NCBI GenBank assembly: GCA_022495005.1
Contig: JAGYXB010001580.1
Location: 682,001 to 746,000, forward strand
From: Rhyacophila brunnea
Taxonomy: Eukaryota; Arthropoda; Insecta; Trichoptera; Rhyacophilidae
Length of the DNA: 64,000 nucleotides
Direction: 5' to 3'
The notes under the pieces are model-generated. The model searched no databases. It saw only the letters and a program-made list of their open reading frames with translations, and was not told where the DNA came from. Each line of letters begins with the position of its first letter. The stretch's first letter is position 1. The position numbers and the translations under genes were made by a program. Shown here in pieces: positions 54,217-64,000 of this stretch.

Positions 54217-54633
54217 TAAATCTGAACCGGTTTCGTCCGCCTCAGAGAAACACTTTCAACTGAAGTTGAAGAGTTGAAAAAGATAGTATCATTATTTATA
54301 TGAAGCATAGAATTTAATTCTTGTTTGTTTTTTATTTATTTTTAGGTATTAGTTAAATTCTTGATATTGTGACATGTTCATGGTTTTGAATATGGAGTTT
54401 TACTAGTGATTTTCTTAATTTAAGTTATTTTTGCCAGTTCATAAAGCACCATTCTTTACACACAGAGATATTACAAACTTATTTTCGTCAAAACGTGACA
54501 TTAGTACTTCTATCTCCCAGCAATAAAACATCGGAATTTCATCTGGAGGCGCTGAGTTTGAATCCCGGTAAGGTCACAATTCATGGTATTGTTTCATTTC
54601 TACTACTATCTCATGAGTCTCATGGCCTGTTAG
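54217..54633. other. AT-rich DNA without recognised gene
   Basis: Nothing recognised. CCTGTTAG at 54626-54633 is the left target copy of the next element. Confidence 0.45.
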
Positions 54634-55140
54634 CATGGGCCCCACATCTTGAAGTGGGCCCCCAGGCTAGGATCTTTGGCGAGCCCCCCTACTCATCGCT
54701 AGGCTTAAAGGCAGTGAGACGCTCTATATAAACATGTGTTTTAGGTAAAATTAAGTTGTCGATTATCGACATACAATAATAAAAAATTGCATCACACAAC
54801 TAGACATTTAAAAAAAATAATACTTTTTAATAAAACACCCTCCTCCACCCGCCGTGTCTGTACAGCCGTGGATTATGCACGGCCGCCTTCCACAGCGCTG
54901 TATTGCGACATAATGAATATTTAATTGCACACATTTCGTCCCGAACGAAGCCGCACGGGACCGATTATTTGCAACCATGCACGTAAACTAGCACCGCAGG
55001 CGACTTTTTTCTGATTAGGGCAACTGTGTGGTGCATGTTTATCTCACTTATCAGGTCGGCCCATCACGCCGGGCCCCCCAAAGCCGGGGCCCCCAGGCTA
55101 GAGCCCTGTCAGCCCCCCCCCCCTCTTTGTGGGGGCCATG
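54634..55140 (+). mobile_element. CATGG/CCATG-ended element, copy iii, perfect TSD
   Basis: The left end CATGGGCCCCACATCTTGAA is followed by GTGGGCCCCCAGGCTAGGAT. The right end is CAGGCTAGAGCCCTGTCAGC, a C run, then TTTGTGGGGGCCATG. CCTGTTAG lies directly outside both ends (54626-54633, 55141-55148). Internal GAGCCCCCCTACTCATCGCT and TAAAGGCAGTGAGACGCTCT match copy i. This copy fixes the termini of the family. Open frames over 54495-55252 are shadows of its GC-rich ends. Confidence 0.92.
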
Positions 55141-55411
55141 CCTGTTAGTGTTAAAAAGAACAAATGTGTTACTATATATTTATATACACCCCTCAACCAT
55201 GGGTAAAAACTCTTCGTGTAATTGGGTTCTTACAGGAGAAGTTTTTTCCTAAAACCATCTCCGACAGTCATATTTGATGCGCGATGCTAATATGACGTTA
55301 CATGTATTTTTAAAAGTTTGTTATGTGTGTTATTACGATGAATTATTTTTCATATATTTGCTCTGTCTTCATTTATGATGGGATTGCATATTAGGTAGGT
55401 ATTGGAATTTA
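55141..55411. other. DNA without recognised feature
   Basis: Nothing recognised beyond the target copy at its left edge. Confidence 0.4.
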
Positions 55412-55490
55412 AGCAACCCATGGTACTCGAACCAACGGTCTTTTGGCATTGTATGCAGGTATTCTGCCACTATCTCACTGCGTTTTCTAT
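55412..55490 (-). repeat. tRNA-like relic
   Basis: On the minus strand GCAGTGAGATAGTGGCAGAA gives an A-box-like TAGTGGCAGAATAC, and GTTGGTTCGAGTACCATGGG a B-box. The intervening length (about 45 bases) suits a tRNA. Stem pairing is poor, so it is more likely a SINE head than a gene. Confidence 0.5.
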
Positions 55491-56979
55491 AATATTAGCA
55501 TTATTTTTTACTGTTATATTAAATAACACTTAATGGTTTCGTATGACTTCATCACATTTTTTACGAATTTCAAAAAATAATAATATGCATAGTAAAATAA
55601 ATTATTCCGTATTACCTACATTCTACTTTGACAAAACTATAATGTAAAAGGATTTAATAAATAATATAGTTTATTTAAACAGGACACTTTTTACTGTTAC
55701 TTCATTAAAATTTATTTACGTTAGAATATTTAATATTTTGTTTTGATATTTATTACTCATTTTAATTAGGTTGTTTGACGACTTTTATATATATATACTT
55801 AATGGTCATCATTTATAATAAATGTATTATTGAGCTAGTTGAAAATATGCAGGTAATATTTTTTTTTTTTTTAATAATAAGTTTTGCTTTGAATTATATT
55901 TTTCCATAATAAATAAGCATTTAAATATTTTAGAACTGAATAGGTAGGTACAAATCTTTTATTTTATTTTCTAGTCTCTATTTTATTTACTCTTGAGCAT
56001 AATTAATTAGGTTTTTCAATTCCTAAATCTTGAAGTCGGGGACGAAAATCCTATTTAATTTATTTATTTTAAAATCTCGGGATTTTAAATGCTGAGATGT
56101 CAGGATTAGCTTTCATTTAATTTTCATTTTAAATCAGGAACACCAAACGGAAAATATTTGTTGCTAAGCTACGAGTATATGTATAAATTAATAGCTTTCA
56201 AACATAATATCACAGATATCCTTGTAATCGACCGGCGGTATCCTGCAACTATCGTACACCAAAATGAAAGGCACTGGTTTCTTATATGGGTTTGATTCCG
56301 ATGAAGTCATCATATATATTTATATTTTTTTAAATCCCGGGTGCTTCTATGATCATTTCACTACTACAATGTTACACAACTGCTTCGCTACTTACACTAT
56401 TGTAATTGGGTTACGTATAAATATAAATATATATTAGAAATTATTGTATGAGATCATACGCCATAACTCTTTCTAATTCATCGTATCCAAACACTTCAAT
56501 TTAGGTTAATTTTCCTTAAAAATACGCCTCTACGGTGGTTGAACAATTTTTAACCCTTTAGGCGTTGATTAACTACTGCTATGTTACTACTAAAGACTGA
56601 TTTTTACAGCGCATATAAATGATTCTTATCACTTATCTAAAATTTGGCTCTGATGACTCAATTAATTTAAAAAATGTCGAGCGTAGTATCATCCTTTTCC
56701 TCAACACTTTGATACGTAGATCAATGCCTATGATCATATTATGAGAGGTTTCTATTATAAAATTCTCAAGATAATAACGTTGTATTGAAACAATTGTATG
56801 TATATATATAATTCATAAATTTATAAAATATAAGTAGACTCGTTCGTAAATATTTAAAATACAGTAGAATAATGAAACCAAACGCAGAATAATTATCATT
56901 TATACCTACGCAATTATATAGTATATTAAAACACAGGAAATCAAGACAACTATCCGAGAAAACAATGATGCGGCTATAG
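55491..56979. other. AT-rich DNA without recognised gene
   Basis: GATTTTAAATGCTGAGATGT and AATCCCGGGTGCTTC occur but have no paired ends. No exon recognised. Confidence 0.4.
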
Positions 56980-57050
56980 AGTTTACCAGGCCCGGGATTC
57001 GTACCCGGGCTCTCGACATTATAAGCCAACGTGGTAACCGTGGTAGTTAA
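56980..57050 (-). mobile_element. SINE head (diverged)
   Basis: On the minus strand: ACCACGGTTACCACGTTGGC, CTTATAATGTCGAGAGCCCG and GGTACGAATCCCGGGCC, i.e. a tRNA-like head with a B-box GGTACGAATCC. It resembles the 5341-5460 copy more than the 9.1 kb type. Confidence 0.6.
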
Positions 57051-57245
57051 TAATTGTGTTACTTGAATGATTCTATGATATCATACGTATATCATAGAAA
57101 CGATGAAAATATTAAAATAAAACCGATCTATTTCTTTTTCATTTAATAATATTTCTTTGTTTCTAAATGCCATATTGCGAACGTCTTCAATTAATCATTT
57201 GTAATGTTCAATATGAGTATTTATCCAACTGACTTTCTCTAAGGT

Positions 57246-57835
57246 ATGCTTATATACTGCAGTCTACAAGTTAGAAGAGATCTTTATTTAGCTACGTATT
57301 TTTTTCGACTTATACAGGGTATAAATGAGAACTCTCCCATTCTGGGTAGTGTTGACCTCTGTGTCCCTGATTACTATCTTAGAAATAAGGAGCATCAGTT
57401 GTTTATTTTCCCAAGGTGCAGAACCAACTTGCCACTGGTAATGCCAATTGGGAGGGCGATAACTATGTTCAACCAAATTGCTTCGGGTGTTGATATATTC
57501 CACTTGCGTGAGGTGGGTTTCGGTGTACGCATTTTTATAAATTATTAAAATAGGGTCTTCTTAGCAAACTCGGTGTACTTCTTTGAACTTCTATAATATG
57601 TATAATTGTATTTTCACTGCTTTTGTATGTTTATATTATGTTTTCTTTTTATATTTATACTTATACTTTTATATTTTATACTTTTATATTTTCTTTTTAT
57701 ATTTTATACTTTTATATCCCTTGCATTACTTTTCTTTTTCTTTCTTCTTTATAATAATGTATCACGTCATGTTGTGAACGTCATAAATTTATAATTTGTA
57801 ATGTCCACAATATGTAAAAAATAAATAAATTGAAA
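57246..57835 (+). mobile_element. LINE-D (Jockey-like), best C-terminus and 3' end
   Basis: A 100-codon frame reads SLQVRRDLYLATYFFRLIQG, INENSPILGSVDLCVPDYYL, RNKEHQLFIFPRCRTNLPLV, MPIGRAITMFNQIASGVDIF and HLREVGFGVRIFINY to a stop at 57548. The SLE.RR...D..F...L..G, then VP, then RT-type tail is the typical C-terminus of Jockey/CR1 LINE ORF2 proteins. A 3' untranslated part follows, with a TTTATACTTTTATATTTTAT expansion at 57640-57717, ending ATGTAAAAAATAAATAAATTG. Just upstream (57160-57205) lies the 3' end of another copy. The RT core is absent. Confidence 0.85.
57640..57717 (+). repeat. Microsatellite-like TATACTTTTATATTT run
   Basis: Imperfect repeats of TTATACTTTTATATTT inside the LINE-D 3' untranslated region. 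They create low-complexity open frames (57583-57794) rich in Phe, Tyr and Leu that are not genes. Confidence 0.8.
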
Positions 57836-58308
57836 TAAAATAAATTAAATTTTAATTTGAAATGAAGCTGAAATTTTCGATATTACAGAACTCTTCTTGT
57901 ATAATTACGGAATAATAGTTTTTTGTTAAAGAAAAAACTTATATTGTAAAATCATATTTTCAAATACGTACTACTAAAAGTGGTCATTAAAATAAAGTTG
58001 CCACATACCTAACAGCCGCTTATTTACAGTTAATTCTGATCGATTAATGATTGTGCGTACCTACTCGCTTTTGACAGATCGCTATATTATCGAAAGCAAC
58101 TTGTCATATTATTAAGCAACACCTAAGTGATAACTTGAAGAGTAATAAGTGATAAGTATTTTTCACAAGGCGCCTTATCGTAATGGCAATTTCTCGGTGT
58201 GAGAATTTACAAAATTAATGAGCGCTTCAGGCGATACAGGGTGCTGTAATTTCATTCATTTTATAACACTTTTTTAAATATATTATTATCGACATTGTAT
58301 ACATTAAC
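57836..58308. other. AT-rich DNA without recognised gene
   Basis: Nothing recognised. ACATTAAC at 58301-58308 is the left target copy of the hAT element. Confidence 0.45.
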
Positions 58309-59393
58309 CAGTGGTGAAGGCTCCATACTAAGCGATTATTTAAAGCCTACCTTCAAGAAAACTATATCTTCATGTATTTATTTCAAATTTAAATACATAA
58401 ATAAAATGTGAAATATTTTAAAATATCGGGAGTCATCTATGGTCAGAATTTGAATTTAGAATGGCGATTGTTTAAATTAGTCAAGCTTAGAATCAAACAA
58501 AAAATTACAAGCGAGTAGCGACATCTGTTTCTATTCTTTGAATAACGATTATTGACAGCATAATCGAAAATTGTTTTCTATACTTATGATGACTCATCTC
58601 TTCAGGCAAGTCTACAAATTTTGTCTCGTTTGGTAAGCGCTCGAGAGACCCGCTTACAACTCTTTATGTAAATTTTATTGTCTATGCCTGCCGCTGTAAG
58701 CAAATAATAAAAAAATAAGATGATTTAAAAAAAATAATGTCTATTGGGTTCAATCAGATATAATTATCAATTGTTTTTAAAAATAACAAATAATTGCATT
58801 TCGTGATTATTATTTAGATTAGTTCAGTCATAGACAAACATAATTTATATCATTTTAATTCAGTCAACGTTTAAGGAGTGTCTATGATCATGGTTTGAAA
58901 ATACAATAAAAACTCAATTTTGACCTACGCCGAGCATGTGGGCCGTTAATGTAGATAGATTATCTTATTTTGTACCATAGTTATTCGTCAGTGCTTTACA
59001 TATATAAGTATCGATTAAATGTCTAGTTTTCCGATTGATATTGAAAATTGTTGTACGAGAGACCACATTTTAAGAATATCATTCTCGAGTTTGACGTTTG
59101 TTAAAAAATCATATATTATCAAAGCTGGAAGGACAAGGAATCATTTAGATTTGCACACAGCAAAAAATACTTATATTAGATATTATCATAACAATTTATA
59201 TGATAAATATTCGTTTTTAACTGGCAGTTGTAAAATGATTCAGTGTGTTGTTGTCATTTTAGTGTGCACCTATTCATCAGTAGTAATATCGTAAGTATTA
59301 TCTTCTTATCTTCCGTAAGTATACCTGACAAGTATGTTCTTTTTCTCTGATCTCCACAGCTTACCTCTTTCCAATAGTCACCCTTCGCCACTG
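58309..59393 (+). mobile_element. hAT element relic with perfect TSD and transposase remnant
   Basis: The left end CAGTGGTGAAGGCTCCATAC and the right end, reading back CAGTGGCGAAGGGTGACTAT, are inverted. ACATTAAC lies directly outside both (58301-58308, 59394-59401). At 1,085 bp it is longer than the related MITEs (9771, 40096), and it holds a transposase N-terminal remnant at 59019-59297. It is internally deleted: no RNase H-like core or dimerisation domain is present. A truncated relative of its left end is at 7977. Confidence 0.9.
59019..59297 (+). pseudogene. hAT transposase N-terminal (TTF-type zinc finger) remnant
   Basis: A 91-codon frame. From about residue 30 it reads KSYIIKAGRTRNHLDLHTAK, NTYIRYYHNNLYDKYSFLTG and SCKMIQC. 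GRP...I.....K..Y.R.....Y.KY.WLTG......C..CL.F is the TTF-type zinc finger block at the start of many hAT transposases (also domesticated ZMYM- and THAP12-like proteins). The CxxC part is disrupted: the expected Cys/His text appears one frame off after 59245 (CCHFSVH). The element continues only to its right TIR, so the catalytic region is gone. The family call rests on this one motif plus the surrounding hAT ends. Confidence 0.65.
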
Positions 59394-59549
59394 ACATTAA
59401 CTTGTACGAAAGTACTTATTCGAGTATAAATTTACTAAAAACCTCAGTTCGATACAAAGATAATGAATATAATCTTTAATCACTCCCCGACGCGGTAATA
59501 CGCACTAATTTTTAGAAACGGGTGACAGATAGTAACTATTATCATATAA

Positions 59550-59900
59550 GTACCATCATTAGCTGGGGACGAGCCACTACTGGATGAAGACCTTCCTTAA
59601 CTCCTGCCACTATTCTCTGTCCCTAGTTCTTTTCCTCCAAGTACAACCACCGAACTTTATCTAGCGGGTTTTAGGGCGTCGCTGTGATTGTTTAGTGTCC
59701 TTTGGGTTCCACTGTATGACAGCATTTGTCCAATGGAAATCCACTCGCCGAGCATCATATTATCCACTCCATTTCTACTGCATATTTTCAGCGACCTCTA
59801 TCACATCTCCCACTCATATCTGCTTTCTTATGTATTGGTTTGTTTTATGGTATTTTCGCCCTGCATGCACCACACAAGTTGTAAGTATGTATAATTTATT
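59550..59900 (-). mobile_element. LINE-C 3' part
   Basis: The minus strand reads RRPKTR.IKFGGCTWRKRTRD, then GQELRKVFIQ and WLVPS in broken frames, parallel to GRP..RW..DI and EAFIQQW in 27810-28017. The DNA words GGTCTTCATCCAGTAGTGGC and GTGGATTTCCATTGGACAAA support the call. Plus-strand frames at 59688-59943 are shadows. Confidence 0.65.
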
Positions 59901-60313
59901 ATCGACCACCTATCATAGTTATCTGGAGTATGGCTACCTGTGATAGATCCTGGTTTTGCTAACAAGTTTCTTCACCTACCCCTGCACATAGTATCGGCTT
60001 TCCAGTATTTCAGTTCGTTACCCTAACTCTATAAGTTCACTGATACTATCCCGTGATTATGCACTATACTCGATCCAATTTAGTACGCCAATAAGTTGGA
60101 ATAAACATGCCGCCTCTGCTTTGACATTTCTCTCACGCAATGACTAATACGACTTTAGTACGGAAACACACGGTATCTAATATCAACATTGGTCAGCATG
60201 ATGTAGTAACTTTACAAACGTCGGTGGTATTTTAATTTTAACACCTTTAATTTTTATTTGTAATGTTTTTTTGCAATATATCAATATATCTTATAAAAAC
60301 GTAAACTAATAAA
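59901..60313. other. DNA without recognised gene
   Basis: May include further upstream LINE-C sequence on the minus strand, but no motif is secure. Confidence 0.35.
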
Positions 60314-60795
60314 ACTTCTTCTTCTTCGGCCATATCGGCCCCTTAGTTGGAGCATATGGAAACCACGAAGTACCTCCAAGAATCCCTGTCACTCATCAGT
60401 ATTCTTGCATCGTTCCTGGTTAAACCAGCATCACATAGCTCCTCCGTATACACCATATAGATAGTATTTAGCGTCCTTCTAAGACGCCGGAATCTGGTTG
60501 GCTTGAAGAACAGGCAAGTCAGGTTGTAATTTTCTTCTGGCATCCGCAGCACGTCGCCGATCCAAGTCCAACGTCGCTTCTTCGCTCGCAGCATGATGAG
60601 AGGCTGCTTTTTGCGTTCTCTTACCTCGTCGTTTCTTCTAAAGTCATACCAACGCATACCCAGTATTCGTCGCAAACATCTGTTATCGAAGCTCAGTCAG
60701 AGCAATCGGATGACCCTTCGTAAGGTTCCATGATTCGCTACCGTAAAGCAGCACCGTCAGAATACAAGAGTCGAATAGGCGGCATTTGGTTTGTA
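60314..60795 (-). mobile_element. LINE-A 3' part with (GAA)n tail
   Basis: A 110-codon minus frame reads MRRILGMRWYDFRRNDEVRE, MLRAKKRRWTWIGDVLRMPE, ENYNLTCLFFKPTRFRRLRR, LNTIYMVYTEELCDAGLTRN and DARILMSDRDSWRYFV. Upstream, decayed KCRLFDSCIL and LLYGSESW text reaches 60795. The element ends in GAAGAAGAAG, seen on the plus strand as CTTCTTCTTCTTC at 60315-60327. It shows the simple-repeat 3' tail of the LINE-A family. 5'-truncated; no RT core. Confidence 0.85.
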
Positions 60796-60904
60796 CCTAC
60801 CTGTACCTACGTCAAATATGGGTACGTAGTATCATTTCCCTCCATTTTCGAAAGTGAAAAACAAGCTTCTCTCGTTTCTCTCTCTCGTCGTCACTTTTAT
60901 TTTT

Positions 60905-61300
60905 AGTATGGTTTTTCGTCTGGATTCGGGATGTGGAGGTGAACAAATAACATACCGAAATTGTTTTGGAAACGGCAAGGTATATTTAAGTTAATATTAT
61001 ATAATAGTTACATTGTTAATAATTTATTTTACGGAGGACGAAATGTACGCGTTTACGATTTGACTGTTGGCAGCGTTCTGCCCGCCATTGTGTTTTGCTT
61101 TCAACGAAAGCGTTGTCGAAAAACAGCGACGTTGCAATATTTTCAACGGTCATAATCTACGGCATTGCCGGCTCGGCTCTATTATTATTATTTACTTTCG
61201 TAATCAGCGCTTTACTATTTTTTGGATTTGATACCGACTCGGGCCTCTCCAAATACACAGAGACATCCCCAAATGGGGACCATACGGGGGTGTAACAGTA
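60905..61300 (+). CDS. Candidate exons of an unidentified membrane protein
   Basis: A GC-richer island of unknown identity. ATG 60908 opens a short frame reading MVFRLDSGCGGEQITYRNCF, then GNGK, followed by a possible GT donor at 60980. A second frame (about 61020-61155) reads GGRNVRVYDLTVGSVLPAIV, FCFQRKRCRK. A third, ending at TAA 61295, reads STVIIYGIAGSALLLLFTFV, ISALLFFGFDTDSG and TETSPNGDHTGV. That is one strongly hydrophobic segment (about 25 residues) with a polar C-terminal tail, like a single-pass membrane protein end. An AG acceptor candidate precedes CGACGTTGCAATATTTTC near 61127. No family is recognised and the exon links are guesses; it may also be chance. Confidence 0.25.
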
Positions 61301-62602
61301 GATACACTGTTACATACTCAACGTTGTCAGGGACAACAAATCAATTAAAATGTATCTAAGTAACTGACTTATTTTAGCGGATAGACTATGATATTCAAGA
61401 ATAAATCATTCAGTCCAAAAATTACTGATATTAATATCTACAGTTTTGATCGATATTGAAGAAAATTCAATTACATTATTGATAAATATTAAAATAAACT
61501 TTCCTTTGAAAATATCTTCTGCACCTTATAATGATTATTTTATATTTTGATGACTAATAATCCTAGTCTCAATTCAAAAGCTTTCAGAACGATATGATGA
61601 CAATAGACCAAAGCTCTACTTGATACGTAGATTTATTATTGATAAAGTAGCATGTCAATTTTATTGTTAGTCCTACCATGATTCAATACGTACAAGCCTT
61701 GCATATTCCACAGTTAGTTCGGTATTCCACCAACTTCCCTATCTGGCAAAATGCCTAGATAAAATATACATAATACTAATACGAATAGGTTAACTCACCT
61801 CTGCAAATATTTCTGCAATGCTTTTACCTGCAACAGGTGTGATAATCTCTGTATGGAGAGTCGAGCCTATACTTAAGTGTGCAACCAACGGTAACCTTTA
61901 TCTAATATCATTTATTCCATAACTCGTGAAGCAGATGCCTTCCATTTGATTCTCCTAATGAGACTTGGACTTGTGATTGTGTTTGAACGTATTATTTATC
62001 GTGTTGAAAAAATTTTACAAATGATAAAATCTTGATAAACGAATAACTCTTGCTATGAGATACTATTATATTGCAATTAAGCAACAACAATTATTTACCT
62101 GTTCACCTATTAATAGTTGATAAATATACCATTTACAATTCAATTTGTAAACATGTGTAGTAAAATCGGGGATCTCCACACGAAAATTAACCTTGTTAAA
62201 ACATTATTAGTATTTTGTGCGACGCTAGCATCATAAAAGCAGAAGAACGATATGCAATTGATACCATTTTAAATATAAGATTGAGGTTGAATACTTCGAA
62301 CTCCTTGGACAAATCACAGAGCGAACCAATTAATCATCCAGACTAAGTGAGCAGCGATCGACAATATGTCTGACTACAGTTTTTCGGATATATCTAGCTA
62401 ACCGGATATATCCGGCTAGGGAAGCCAAAACAGAAGAGGAGCGTTGGTAAACTGAATCAACCAAATAAAGAACCTTAGTATAACAGCCTTCATTCTACCT
62501 TTAGAGAAGCAATATACTATAAGGTTTGGTGAGTAGTCTATTGGCTCCATTTTATGCTAGTTACAATAAAATTCTCAGTCATGAGGGGTCGTGAGGGAAC
62601 AT
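61301..62602. other. AT-rich DNA without recognised gene
   Basis: No repeat-family match recognised. TTTTTCGGATATATCTAGCT followed by AACCGGATATATCCGGCTAG near 62380-62420 forms a small local palindrome. Confidence 0.4.
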
Positions 62603-62940
62603 CATGGACCCCAAGGAGAGACTGACAGAGGTCTAACCTGACGTGTCGGGTCGACCAGCTAAGTGAGATTAAGACACATCACAAATTTACACTGATAATA
62701 AAATAAGACGCCTGCGGCGCTATTTTATTGCAAAACTATTAAATATTTTAATTATGTGGTCGTGCGTTGCAATTTGATGTGATATTATGATGATTGATAT
62801 ATGTACTTACATAATAATTCCCGTGTGTAATTTAGAAAACACTACTTTAGAGCATCACACTACCCTTAACCTCAGCAATAGGTAGGTGGGCCCGCTAAAG
62901 AACCTGGCCTGCGGGCCCACTCCAGGGTGTGGGGGCCATG
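62603..62940 (-). mobile_element. CATGG/CCATG-ended element, copy iv
   Basis: The left end is CATGGACCCCAAGGAGAGAC; the right end is AACCTGGCCTGCGGGCCCAC then GGGTGTGGGGGCCATG. GTGTCGGGTCGACCAGCTAA, TAAGACACATCACAAATTTA and GACGCCTGCGGCGC are shared with copy ii in the same orientation. Flanks GGGAACAT and GAGAACAC agree at 6 of 8. Confidence 0.8.
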
Positions 62941-63155
62941 GAGAACACACAAGAAGAATTAAAACTAATATGAACATGCCACTAAAATCTTGTGTAAATA
63001 TATGAAAGATAAATAAATCAAAATATTAGGATAATGTATGAATTGAAGTAGCAGAGCTCCATTATCGTACAGCTACCATCTAAAAAAATATGTATACCCA
63101 CATAAATAATGATATAATTACTTATCTACTAATGTATATCAACAATAGACGCGGC
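62941..63155. other. DNA without recognised feature
   Basis: Nothing recognised. Confidence 0.4.
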
Positions 63156-63320
63156 CACGCCCACGATGGCCAAGTGGCTAACGTATCGGTTTATACCGTC
63201 GTAGGTCCCAAGTTCGAATCGAGGGTATCGCAAATATATACGTTATTTTTAATGTGTGTTTGGACACAGAACATTAACCTGACAGGTTGAAAAAGCGACT
63301 AACGTCCGTTTTTCGTACAG
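63156..63320 (+). mobile_element. tRNA-derived SINE, diverged subfamily
   Basis: The head GCCCACGATGGCCAAGTGGC TAACG carries an A-box and AGTTCGAATCGAGGGT a B-box. The tail TTATTTTTAATGTGTGTTTG and AACCTGACAGGTTGAAAAAG is the counterpart of GACCTAATAGGTTGAGCAAG in the main SINE family. The 3' GTGGAGGCCC part is missing. Confidence 0.75.
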
Positions 63321-63927
63321 AAGCTTGAATCAGCCAAGATCCACACCAGATTGTAGAACTAATGGAAAACAAATTCACAAAATAATCTTTATGTAAAACT
63401 ATCCGAGAGATATCTAACAAAATAAATTTAAATAAAAGCTTTTTATCACATTTTAACCATATTATACACAACAAAATAACATTAAGAAATCCGACAAATT
63501 CATTAACGGGTATAATAACGTCTCATAAAGGAAACGTAAAACGGGATTATTATCCTTATTCAAATAATGTAGACACAAGATATGCTTGGTTTCAAATTTC
63601 ATCAAGATTAAAAAATATAATATAATACAACTTACTGTCGGAATTACTGTACCTTTTAATATCTCGTTTGTTATTTAACCATCTAAAGGTGTAGTTTTGG
63701 TTAGTGGGCCATCATCCGTCTTCCGAAGTGAATTGTTTATACATTTCTCCATGCCTCCGTGAATTATTATCGCCATTTATATCAAAGAGGATTTTCATGG
63801 AGGATTAAATAAATTGGTTACGTCTGTAGGCAGATTTTTACGATGTTATTTATCAATGAATCATTACCAATGGGATCGAGGTCGTAGTGCAAACAGGAAA
63901 AACGTAAGGCATTTTGCCAATCCTCGA
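63321..63927. other. Low-repeat DNA with a motif-rich patch
   Basis: 63690-63870 is non-repetitive and moderately GC-richer (GGGCCATCATCCGTCTTCCG, TTATCGCCATTTATATCAAA). ATATCAAAG resembles a TCF-type site. Function is unknown. Confidence 0.3.
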
Positions 63928-64000
63928 AATATTAGTATACTTGGCTTGCTTGTTTTTTAATCCTATCGGATTTTAGTTTCCTGAAAGGCTGTTAAAATAC
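63928..64000 (+). mobile_element. LINE-A fragment (cut by window edge)
   Basis: TACTTGGCTTGCTTGTTTTT, TAATCCTATCGGATTTTAGT and CCTGAAAGGCTGTTAAAATA align with CTGGCTTGCCTGTTCTTCAA...GGCCGCTAAATAC at 47060-47120. It continues beyond the right edge. Confidence 0.75.

Noticed and set aside
54495..55252. Open frames in the GC-rich stretch as exons
   Set aside because: They cross the borders of a transposon defined by perfect 8-bp target copies.
57583..57794. Phe/Tyr/Leu-rich membrane protein frames
   Set aside because: They are translations of a TATACTTTTATATTT microsatellite in a LINE 3' untranslated region.
1..64000. CRISPR array, bacterial operon or prophage
   Set aside because: No regularly spaced direct repeats, no ribosome binding sites and no compact coding; all signals are eukaryotic repeats.
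1..64000. Endogenous viral elements
   Set aside because: No capsid, polymerase or glycoprotein-like reading frame was recognised. RT-like text is all of the LINE type, with no integrase or LTR pair seen.

Overview
The window is AT-rich eukaryotic DNA, almost certainly from an insect. It is packed with interspersed repeats and has no recognisable intact host gene. Evidence for an insect or other arthropod: tRNA-derived SINEs with internal RNA polymerase III boxes; decayed LINEs of several families; Helitrons with insect-type termini; many short hAT-type elements with 8-bp target-site duplications (TSDs); and short TTAGG-type arrays. No bacterial operons, ribosome binding sites or CRISPR arrays are present. 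The order cannot be settled from sequence alone.

Layout. 1-13 kb: LINE fragments, foldback MITEs, two full-length SINEs (9.1 and 11.2 kb), a hAT MITE with a perfect TSD (9771-10292) and a Jockey-like LINE relic (11.5-12.4 kb). 13-26 kb: another hAT MITE (13.9 kb), a LINE reverse-transcriptase fragment (15.7-16.4 kb), an inverted pair of tRNA-like repeats (18.8-19.6 kb), a hAT MITE with a perfect TSD (23678-24403), and members of a family with CATGG/CCATG ends (17.6 and 25.2 kb). 26-43 kb: LINE fragments, SINEs, nested hAT elements (30.9-31.7 kb), a stretch of few repeats (32.6-35.3 kb), and hAT MITEs at 40.1 and 42.2 kb. 43-50 kb: a long-TIR foldback element with a CCTAA core, a Tigger/pogo element with a DDE transposase piece, and a triple nest at 48.3-49.2 kb. 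50-54.2 kb: two decayed Helitrons lying tail to tail, one keeping only the N-terminal part of the transposase, the other only the helicase. 54.6-64 kb: more CATGG-family elements, a hAT element with a transposase zinc-finger remnant and perfect TSD (58309-59393), LINE pieces, and one GC-richer stretch (60.9-61.3 kb) that could hold exons of an unidentified membrane protein.

How it works together. The Rep/helicase, reverse transcriptase and transposase sequences are all broken by stops, frameshifts or deletions, so no autonomous element is seen. The short SINEs and MITEs would have depended on proteins encoded elsewhere. Several nested insertions give relative ages: SINE inside Helitron; foldback element and SINE piece inside a hAT MITE; hAT inside hAT; tRNA-like repeat inside a hAT MITE. 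Non-repeat patches with homeodomain-like, POU-like and RFX X-box motifs suggest an intergenic or intronic region that may carry regulatory DNA, but this is inference.

Naming used below: LINE-A to LINE-D are local labels for fragment groups that match each other within this window, not database names.
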